NCBI GenBank assembly: GCA_019096155.1
Contig: JAHCVI010000005.1
Coordinates: 1,932,468 to 1,996,467 of the forward strand
Length of the DNA stretch: 64,000 bases
Source: Staphylotrichum longicolle
Lineage: Eukaryota > Ascomycota > Sordariomycetes > Sordariales > Chaetomiaceae
Direction: 5' to 3'
Shown here: positions 56,901 to 64,000 of the stretch, piece after piece
Position numbering within the stretch: position 1 is the stretch's first letter
Layout of the letters: every line of letters starts with the position of its first letter
Made by a program: the position numbers and the translations under genes
Notes under the pieces: generated by a model
Databases searched by the model: none
What the model saw: only the letters and a program-made list of their open reading frames with translations
What the model was told of the DNA's origin: nothing

Positions 56901-57789
56901 CGTGCCGAGATGGACCGCTGTAGGACGTTGAGAAGCATCCTCTGGGAGGCGGGCTCTGCGCTGATGAGGTTCCCGGTGGTCAGGCTCTCTTTCAAACCCT
57001 CCACGTCGTCTTTCCGGGTCGCTTGGTCGAGCTTGTCCAGTAAGCTCGCGGGGACATTAAGCATGGCTTTCGCCGATGCCCGCCCGAGCGAGCGGGTTGA
57101 CCTCTCGGACCTGGCGTCATCGACATGGTGCGAGTCGCCCAGCACTGAGATCCATTTGTTCAACTCGGACAGCAGCTTTACGATGACGGTGTCTTTCGCA
57201 AACTGGCGCGGATCAACTTTGGTGGAGATGTAGCGGTGCTGGGTCGTCGTGTTGGGCACCTTCTTGTCGAGCTTCTTGGTGATCTTGACAAAGCCGCGAC
57301 GGTTGATCTCGCCGAACCACTGAAGCTTCCGCAACTGGCTGCGCAGCTCGAGCAGGGCGCCCATCAGCTCCTCGATCTCGTCATCGTCCAGGTTGGCCAC
57401 GACATCTGGCGAGCTGCCATATCTGTCCTGGAGCACCTTGAGCCGGCGGCAGGCGTCGGCAAACTTCTTGTTGTAAAACGAGTCGACATCCTCCAGGTTC
57501 CGGTCCAGGTCGAAGAAGAATTCTGCCGTGACAGGTCAGTCCCCTAGCACACGGTCATAAGAGGTCGGCTCGGTCTGCGGTTGTGCCCACCCGCTAGATC
57601 AACCTGCTCTCCATCACGGGCTGCCTTGGCCGCAGCCTTGACGAGCTTCTTGAGGCCCTTGTAGTTGATGTATGAGCCCGCCCACTCGGGGACTTGATTT
57701 CGTGGAAGGCTGTGTGTGATGTTCAGTCATCGAATATATCATCATTGGACGGGTGAGTGGGAAATGTCATACTTGCGACCAAACTTCAT
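53931..57789 (-). CDS. gde1: Glycerophosphocholine phosphodiesterase, Gde1-type (SPX-ankyrin-GDPD)
   Basis: Cytosolic hydrolase releasing choline from glycerophosphocholine; the SPX domain senses inositol pyrophosphates and links it to phosphate status. Exons 57789-57773, 57709-57591, 57522-54284 and 54161-53931 give 1201 residues with matching phases (yeast Gde1: 1223). SPX: MKFGRNLPRNQVPEWAGSYI, INYKGLKKLVKAA, and NRRGFVKITKKLDKK. Ankyrin repeats at about 365-585: GRIPLHYAAQFG, APVHLSVLGGH, TALHIAARFGHKECAEVLL, TPLHIAAVDGHLSVAQLLV. GDPD domain from about 806: VIGHRGLGKN, LGENTLPSFIAAANLGAQYVE, FDVQLTKDHVPVIYHD, with the paired His, Glu and Asp of the family. A His/Pro-rich loop (about 890-930) interrupts it. 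The tail is Asn-Gly rich. Exon 1 is only 17 nt. The last intron carries a GAA repeat. Confidence 0.95.
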
Positions 57790-59478
57790 GCTGTGATGCT
57801 GGTGTGTGGTGGTATATGTGGGTTGTGGTGAGAAGAGGAAATAGTTCGGATATGGCGGTGAAACCACGAGCCAGGGAGTCGGCGAGTTGTTGGTGTCAAC
57901 AAAAATCACCAAGATTGGGTTAGAGAGTTTTATTGACTGGAAGCCTGCATTTTGTGAATCCAGAGGAATCCAAGCCTTCAAAAACCAGCGAGGAGGGACA
58001 TGCAGAGGAAGGAAGGAAGCTGAAGATCTTCACTGGTCCTTCAGCCCCGACCAAGTTTCCACTGTGACGCAAGTTGGAGTCGTTTTGCAGGGAGGGCAGT
58101 TGGTTGTTGGAGGCAGCAGTCAAGTTGGCAATGCTGATGTGCAAACGAACAGGTAGCCGAGAGTTTCGAGTTGTTTGGGAATAAAAGACAAAGAAAGGCT
58201 CTCCTCACGGGCAAGAAACTGGATGTACCAGAAATGGGGATGTGATGGTCGTATGTATAACAAACTTCAAAGGTCGGACGAAAATGGGTTTGAGCGGAGT
58301 GAAACTGTCCAGTCCCCGTCATCAAGCGCGGGACTACGGATGTAGACTATTAACCATGACCCGGGCTAGCAGGGTTCTACCTATTGAAACTAGCTGGGTA
58401 GAGGTTGTGGGCATGCCTCTTGTCAAATGTCCAGGTACATTTTCCTGGCTCCCTTGCCCTGGTTGCTGGTTGATGAGCTCATGTCTCAAGGTACGAAAGG
58501 ACCACAAAAGCAGGCCGGGCACGGCAAAGGGAGCATCCCAGGGCCACGTTTGGGCCTGCCGGAACCCACTCTCTCGGCCGGAGCCAGTGAGAAGCCCCCG
58601 TGGCGTCCGGTGCTGCCAAGATTGGCTTCCATTGGGCAATTCTGCCCACCCCCCACACCAAACCCGCAGTCACCCAAGGTCTCTTCTTTCACCGTGGCGG
58701 ATATTGGCAGTCTGCTTGACTGCCGAGTGAAATCTCATTATCTGCGATGGCGAGTTTGGTGTCGGTACGGCGAGGTGTGGCAATATGCAAGACATGAGGA
58801 ACGTGGGTGACACAATGCGAATGCGAGTCGTATGGGACGCTTCCCTCGGGGAATTTCTCCCCATCCTCCCCCACAAAATCGTCCGCGTGTTTGATGGGGG
58901 CCATGTAACATCAATAGAACTGTCACTCAGGTACATTACTCACTGCCTTCCATACCTTGCCTGAACAGGTATCTGGTCTCGCTGGTCTCAGAAGAAACCG
59001 GACATAAAAGGAATGCAAAAGAGCCTCGTGACTCGCGCATTGTAAAACAGCAACACTAGTCAGGCACGTTGCCCAACACCATTGGCAGGATATGCTGGTC
59101 TTGTGATGCCTCTTGCCCCCTCAGGGGAGCCGGCCAGACCGCAGCCCCAGTGCGGCTCCCCTTGACCTTGACCTTGGCTTCGGCATGCCGGACAAAATCA
59201 ACATTGGCTCCCTCTTCAGGGCCTGATGTAAGCTGAGTCGGCCACAGGAACGGATGACATGGACTCAGGAAAAAGTGAGAAAACTAAGACACAGTAACGA
59301 GGTATGTCCTCATGAAACAAGCAGATACAGTATGTATACCAAAAATAGCCAATGTAACCCTTGCCGTATCGTATCCCCCTTTTCCCTCTAACCTCTATGC
59401 TTCTCGGGTATATACAAATACATCAGCTCGTCAACTGTACAGGAAATCTTACATCGCCGGCAAGCCACTTCTGTCCTC
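57790..59478. other. Intergenic, tandem (-)(-)
   Basis: About 1.7 kb between the mitochondrial PPR-like gene and the GDE1-like gene; GDE1 promoter to the left, PPR-gene 3' flank to the right. No supportable gene or repeat. Confidence 0.5.
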
Positions 59479-61896
59479 TCACCATCCAACCCGTCCGTAC
59501 TGCACCGCATGTGGTCTGGCTGTCGAATCACGAACGTGTGCAAACGGGTCCGCGGTTGCTTCCCGCCCCGGCGGCGGTGCTTCATCCACCTCGGCTGCAT
59601 ACCGGCTCTTCCAGAACGCAAATCTAGGCCTCGCTAGCATCTCCAGAAGCCTCGCGAACCGGCCAGACTTAGTTGTGCCTGCCTCCTTTGCCTCCCCGAC
59701 CAGTTTGGTCGTCAGGCTGGCCAGGTAGTGCTCAAAACACGCCAGGGTCCTCGTGATACTAACATCGCCAGAGTTGTTCGGCGTCTCGCGCAGCTCCCTC
59801 TGAAGCGTCGGTGGCAGAGCCTTGAACAGCGCTCTCTTGAGCTGGCTGTCAATCTCTTTGCTCAGGTCGAAGCACAGCGCAGCCGCGTACTCTGGTGTGC
59901 CGGGGGTGTTGTATGCTCTGGCACGCTCGATCCGTTTCTCGATGGGCACGGAAGCGTGGAACTGCTCCTTCATCCGCAGTTGTCTTGGTGTCTGTCTGGC
60001 GAGCACGTTGCAGATGGCATTTTCTGCGTTGCGGATTCTGTAGTCGGATACCGCCAGCTGTGACGCTAACCAGTCGAGCTTTGCTGCTCGCTGGAAGCGC
60101 TCTGCCTTGTGCAATTTCTGCACTGCATGTCCAGCGGCCGAGTCGAAAATGGAGAGCGCCTTGTCAAGTCGGTCGCTCAAAGGCACGTCGTGCCTGGAAA
60201 GATTCTTCTCGATCTTCCTCAACCACCAGGTCATGTTGTTGCTGTAATGCCACGCCTCTCGTATCCAGATGGCCGTGACGAGGTGGTTGAGTCGTGCTTT
60301 CTCGCTTCTCAATGCCTCTTCAGAAGACTGTGAGTCATACTCCTCGGCAGAACCGTTTCTGGACAACGTCGTCGTCTGCCAAACGTTGACAATATGGTGT
60401 AGTTGTCTCACGAGCCCTGGACTGACCGGCTCGGGGCCAAGAATCATCGCTGACGCTTCCTCAATATTGTCGAGCAGTCCCCGAACGATCAACTTGACCG
60501 CTCCCGTGTCCACCACGGTGAGACATGAATGGAAAAGCCTCCAGAGCAAATCCCTGCTTATTGCCCACTTCTCCTGAAGACAGACAGCAAGGAGTTTGGC
60601 GCCTTCGCGAAGCATGCCAAAGTCGACCAAGCCCTCCAGCAGGGCCTCGGCAACGTTTTGGGTGAAGGGCGCGCGCTGGACATAGTAACCCTTGACCAGT
60701 GCAACGTTCGGGGAGGTAGCCCAGTCGTGAAGTTCGGAACGCAGGGCCACATAGCCGGAATGCCTTCGCATGAGCCCGATTCCGCGGGGGTCGTTGCCGA
60801 ACATTCGTCGAACCAGGCCATGGAAGCCGACGACGTCCCCCTTTAGTCGGTAATGGGTAGTAAGCAGAGATATGTTGCTTCTGTCGGTTTTCATGTGGCT
60901 CTTGAAGAGAAAAGAATCTACCACTGCTTGTGCCAGGTTGTGCTCGCCGAGCAACGAGAAGGCCAGGATCAGCAGGTTGTAATTCTGTATCCCCGGTGAT
61001 ACGCCGCAGACGAGCATGTTGTAGCAGATTTTGGCAACACATCGCTCTCGCATGGGCCGCGCCCATTCCCCCAGAATCTTCATGTTGACGTCGTTCAGAC
61101 GAGCCCTCTGTTCGATGGTGCTCTCGAGATCCACGTCGGGATGTTCGTAAGTCGGGTAGCCATCCGAACGCAGCATCCGGATCATGGTGTTGGCCGAATC
61201 CGGACTGTTCATGGCGGGATGAGAGCCCGGCGCTTCGATTTCCGAGATGAGCCAGGCCTCTTCCATGAGCCGGTCCACGAGGCTGCTGATCATGTCCGAC
61301 ACTTTCTCCATGTGAATCTCGGCTTTTGCCTCCCGTACTGGGAGTTCCAGGCCCTTCTCCTCGGCGGAGAATACCGCCTGGCATTTGGCAAAAGTTGGTT
61401 GCCTCGTTTTGGGCAGCTCCGGGTTCCAGTGCAGGCCGAGCATCTTGCGTGTTCTCTGAACTGCGGTGAGTCTGTTCTGGCGTTTTTGTGCCAGGTCGCG
61501 TAGGAAGTCGGGTTCGAGCTTGAACAGGTCGTCGAGAAAGTCCAAAATCTCGAGTGTGCGGGAGGAGGGAACTTCGGGGTAAGCGGACGTGACCACCTTC
61601 GCCAGGTCTCGGGCATTGGACTGGTCAAGCGTGGTGGCCAGGCTGTTCTTGGCCTCGGCTATCTGATGGTCGAGGTCGCGTCTGCGCCTGTCTTTCCGGC
61701 CGGCATCGAGCACGGCAGCCGTGGCCATGATGGCACTGTAGCATGCCGTAAAGACATCGCTGGCTTGGACTTTGCGGCGGCGCGGGTTGCTCGCTGGCGT
61801 GGCCGTCACCCGTCGTGCGGACGTGTGTGTTGCTCGTCGGCAGGTACGGCAGTGGCAGGCCCGCAACTGGGCTGCCATTGACCGGAGGCCCAGCAT
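59479..61896 (-). CDS. Mitochondrial PPR-like helical-repeat protein
   Basis: Single exon; 805 residues from the ATG at 61896. The N-terminus MLGLRSMAAQLRACHCRTCRRATHTSARR is basic, acid-free and Ser/Thr-rich, a good mitochondrial presequence. The rest is helical. The centre shows PPR-like helix pairs, for example YNLLILAFSLLGEHNLAQAVVDSFLF and VAEALLEGLVDFGMLREGAKLLAVCLQE. A conserved-looking block early in the protein reads KVQASDVFTACYSAIMATAAVLDA. The frame is open further upstream, but only with non-ATG starts. Proteins of this kind bind organellar RNA and support maturation or translation of particular mitochondrial transcripts; the target here cannot be told. It resembles fungal proteins annotated only as PPR-containing and does not clearly match CYA-5/Pet309. 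Confidence 0.78.
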   Translation of the reverse strand: MLGLRSMAAQLRACHCRTCRRATHTSARRVTATPASNPRRRKVQASDVFTACYSAIMATAAVLDAGRKDRRRRDLDHQIAEAKNSLATTLDQSNARDLAKVVTSAYPEVPSSRTLEILDFLDDLFKLEPDFLRDLAQKRQNRLTAVQRTRKMLGLHWNPELPKTRQPTFAKCQAVFSAEEKGLELPVREAKAEIHMEKVSDMISSLVDRLMEEAWLISEIEAPGSHPAMNSPDSANTMIRMLRSDGYPTYEHPDVDLESTIEQRARLNDVNMKILGEWARPMRERCVAKICYNMLVCGVSPGIQNYNLLILAFSLLGEHNLAQAVVDSFLFKSHMKTDRSNISLLTTHYRLKGDVVGFHGLVRRMFGNDPRGIGLMRRHSGYVALRSELHDWATSPNVALVKGYYVQRAPFTQNVAEALLEGLVDFGMLREGAKLLAVCLQEKWAISRDLLWRLFHSCLTVVDTGAVKLIVRGLLDNIEEASAMILGPEPVSPGLVRQLHHIVNVWQTTTLSRNGSAEEYDSQSSEEALRSEKARLNHLVTAIWIREAWHYSNNMTWWLRKIEKNLSRHDVPLSDRLDKALSIFDSAAGHAVQKLHKAERFQRAAKLDWLASQLAVSDYRIRNAENAICNVLARQTPRQLRMKEQFHASVPIEKRIERARAYNTPGTPEYAAALCFDLSKEIDSQLKRALFKALPPTLQRELRETPNNSGDVSITRTLACFEHYLASLTTKLVGEAKEAGTTKSGRFARLLEMLARPRFAFWKSRYAAEVDEAPPPGREATADPFAHVRDSTARPHAVQYGRVGW

Positions 61897-62271
61897 CGTC
61901 GGGGCATGTCGGACCAACTGAGCCTGCGCGCGGAGGGTTGCGTGCTCGGAGGTCGTCGAGGCGGCGCTGGAGCTGGAGGAGCTCGGTGGGATGATGTCGG
62001 AATTCAGATTTCCAGGGCACGGCAATTGAGCAATAAACTCGCTGCATCTGGCTGCATCGGAGGAGCTGGGGTGGACCCACTTGGAAGCTTGCCTTGGCTT
62101 TGGGCCCACTTCTTTCTTGCTGGGAGCTGCCCCTCAACACCACGAGCTCCATCCCAGCTTCAGCAGTGAACACGGCACGGTGCAGATCCCCTCAATAACA
62201 ACCCCGCATCCCCGGCTGCAAACATTCTCTGTGTTACCAAATAAGCTCTCAAAAGCCAAATACAGCGACGA
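61897..62271. other. Short divergent intergenic region
   Basis: 375 bp separate the start codons of the PPR-like gene (-) and the DUF866 gene (+), so the two probably share a bidirectional promoter. No distinct element recognised. Confidence 0.5.
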
Positions 62272-63003
62272 TGTACGCGCTCACTCTGAAAGCGGAGCTG
62301 GCGGGGTGAGTCTACTGGTTTCCTGAGCATGAGCAGTAGGGTTGGAGACAACAGGACTGATGAACAGTTGCAGAGTTACAAACCTCCGGCCGAAGGACAC
62401 CAAGAGAGCAACTTCTTCTACACCTTCAAGGTGCAATGTACATCTTGCAGAGAGATCCATCCCAACCCTATTGCCGTCAACCGCTTTGTAAGTTTTCCAG
62501 GTCTCTCCCGATCTTCGCGAATCTCACAAGCAACCAGGAGAAACAACGAGATGAGCGGGAGCCGGGGTGAGGCCAATTTTGTGTGGAAGTGCAAGAACTG
62601 CAAGGTATGGAACTGGCCTCCTCATTGCAGCTTTGGACGGCCTAACCAGAAACCCTTTTGACAGAGGGAGTCTTCAGCAACCATCAAGGCGGCCCCAACA
62701 CCCTACCCGCAATCTGAGCCGCCCAAGGCGCAGAAGATTCTCGAGTTCGACTGCCGCGGCCTGGAGTTTACAGAGTTTATTCCAGAGGTTGGTTGTCATC
62801 CTCTTTTTTTCTTTTTTGGTAGATGCGGTGCACGTAGATAACTGACAGAACCGCTTCAGGGGGAGTGGCTCGTTGACGGGCTCGAGTCCAACACCAAATT
62901 TGAGGGTGTAGAACTGACTGAGGGAGAATGGTTCGACTACGATGAGAAGGCGGGAGATGAAGTGAGCATCAAAGATTTGACTTGGGACATAGTCCGCGCT
63001 TGA
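62272..63003 (+). CDS. CXXC zinc-binding protein, DUF866 family (C1orf123/CZIB homologue); two frame breaks
   Basis: Small beta-barrel protein with two CxxC zinc knuckles. Exons 62272-62306, 62374-62487, 62538-62604, 62665-62787 and 62860-63003. Family parts: MYALTLKAELAG then VTNLRPKDT, FKVQCTSCREIHPN (first CxxC), MSGSRGEANFVWKCKNCK (second CxxC), ILEFDCRGLEFTEF, GEWFDYDEKAGDEVSI and LTWDIVRA. Two single-base problems are needed to hold the frame: one base missing just before the ESNFFYTF segment (near 62404), and one extra A in the AAA run at 62541-62543. The two cancel, leaving 483 nt and 160 residues, the same as the human protein. Molecular function is poorly known; zinc or metal binding is established for the family. 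Confidence 0.83.
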
Positions 63004-63270
63004 ACATTGGATAGCTGGAATCAACTTTTAGAACCGCCGAGGAGCCATCGAGCTTTCCCATGAGCAGCAGCATTAGGCTCATGTCTGGGTGTGGTGGTGA
63101 TGGTTGGTATCTTACGCCTCAAACAAGAACAAGGTGATAAATTACAGTAACACAGTGACCCACCTGCAGCCCTGTAACAATAACCTATGACTTTCAACAG
63201 AAGTTTGCACAAGCAATGGCATCGAGATGACCACAGCACAGCTCACCATCGCAATCACACCAGAAACAAA
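63004..63270. other. Intergenic, tandem (+)(+)
   Basis: Leader of the Rpr2/Snm1-like gene. An in-frame ATG at 63187 would add 28 His/Arg-rich residues that look like untranslated leader. Confidence 0.5.
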
Positions 63271-63874
63271 ATGGCTTCCAACGAGATGACGACCACCACC
63301 CTCAGATTTCTCACAGAAGCAGGACATCTCCTGGCGGCCACGGCCCCAGAGACGTCCGCATATGTGATGAGCCGACGCAACGACCTGATGTTTGAGCACG
63401 AAATGCCCCTGTCCGACAAGGAACGACAGCACGTCTGCACCTCTTGTGGTCACATCATGCTCTTCGGGCGGGACAGTGATCTACAATTCAATTCGAGAAA
63501 AAGGCCGACCACGAAACCACGTTCTGTTCTGGCTCCAAGGGCAAGGCGACGCGACCCCTGGTCCGCAGACCCTCAGGGCCGACCAAGGCCACTCTTGCCG
63601 TCACTGCAACAGGCTGACCGAGGTCAGACTACCGGCACCTGCTCGAATCTCGAGGCAAAAGGTGAAGGTGGTGAAGAGCACCAAAGCACCGGTAGGAGTG
63701 GGTGCCTCGTTGTCGAGCGCTGCTCAAGAGCCGCCCTCTCAGAGAGGCAACGTCAAATGCCAGCAGCAAAAAGCGAGCCAATCCCGGAAAGCTGGGCTGC
63801 AGGCCCTGCTAAATCAATCCAGCGCCTCGCGGCCTGGCCTTGGCTTGAGCCTGGCCGATTTCATGCAGAAGTAA
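63271..63874 (+). CDS. RNase P/MRP protein subunit, Rpr2/Rpp21/Snm1 family; frame break near 63.55 kb
   Basis: Zinc-ribbon protein subunit of nuclear RNase P or RNase MRP. The first frame starts MASNEMTTTTLRFLTEAGHL at 63271, continues with a helical N-terminal segment typical of the family (SAYVMSRRNDLMFEHEM) and the first zinc pair CTSCGH. The second pair, SCRHCNRLTEVRLP, and the Lys/Ser/Gln-rich tail ending GLGLSLADFMQK at 63874 are in another frame. Two single-base restorations between about 63525 and 63605 connect them through an intermediate frame and make the total exactly 202 codons; an extra single base would also do. Snm1 (MRP only) and Rpr2 (P) cannot be separated by eye. The region between the Cys pairs is basic, as is usual in fungi. 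Confidence 0.78.
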
Positions 63875-64000
63875 GCCATTCCTGGAGGCTCCCGCGATTC
63901 TCATGCTCCATTCCATGAGCACTGGGGCGTCGAGGCGACTTCCGAACCTTCGGGAAGCAAGGGGCACCATCAGGATCCACCCAGCAGCCCCCAGGCAATG

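Noticed and set aside
1..64000. tRNA, rRNA, transposon or CRISPR content
   Set aside because: Reading both strands by eye for tRNA box sequences, terminal repeats, transposase or polymerase motifs and spaced repeats found nothing convincing; a program scan could still find a tRNA.

Overview
The window is a piece of a filamentous ascomycete chromosome (Pezizomycotina). The closest overall look is Sordariomycetes, perhaps Sordariales/Chaetomiaceae, but this is inferred from gene content and style, not from a search. The evidence is: GC-rich coding DNA with strong C/G third positions, short 50-110 nt GT-AG introns, CT- and CA-rich leaders, and a set of housekeeping genes that all have fungal orthologues. 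No prokaryotic operon, transposon, CRISPR array, tRNA or rRNA was recognised.

Layout from left to right. 0-4 kb, plus strand: 3' part of ribosomal protein L3, then two small conserved proteins of unknown role. 4-12 kb, minus strand: a fungal ADAM metalloprotease and acetyl-CoA synthetase. 12-15.7 kb: a long gene-free stretch. 15.7-21.5 kb, minus: a giant coiled-coil kinesin. 23.8-33 kb: the EME1/Mms4 nuclease subunit (+), a UCS myosin chaperone (-), TFIIH subunit Tfb4 (+) and a taspase-like threonine protease (-). 34-39 kb, plus: Arp3 and alcohol dehydrogenase. 39.5-41.6 kb, minus: gamma-glutamyltranspeptidase with several frame breaks. 44.3-45.8 kb, plus: a repetitive secreted protein. 46.7-49 kb, minus: an ABCD half transporter. 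49.7-50.5 kb, plus: a frame-broken Pga1-like GPI-mannosyltransferase co-activator. 51-62 kb, minus: a WW-domain protein, a Gde1-type SPX/ankyrin/GDPD protein and a mitochondrial PPR-like protein. 62.3-63.9 kb, plus: a CXXC zinc-binding DUF866 protein and an Rpr2/Snm1 RNase P/MRP subunit. The last 126 bases hold nothing recognisable.

The genes are mostly unrelated housekeeping functions. There is no biosynthetic cluster. Thematic links are loose: Arp3, the UCS chaperone and the kinesin belong to the cytoskeleton; acetyl-CoA synthetase, alcohol dehydrogenase and the ABCD transporter to C2 and fatty-acid metabolism.

The main anomaly is technical or evolutionary. Six genes carry about 16 single-base frame breaks, at least half of them at short homopolymer runs, while the other 14 genes read cleanly. 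This looks like base-level assembly error in patches, although true decay of the gamma-glutamyltranspeptidase cannot be excluded. No novel biological system is evident.
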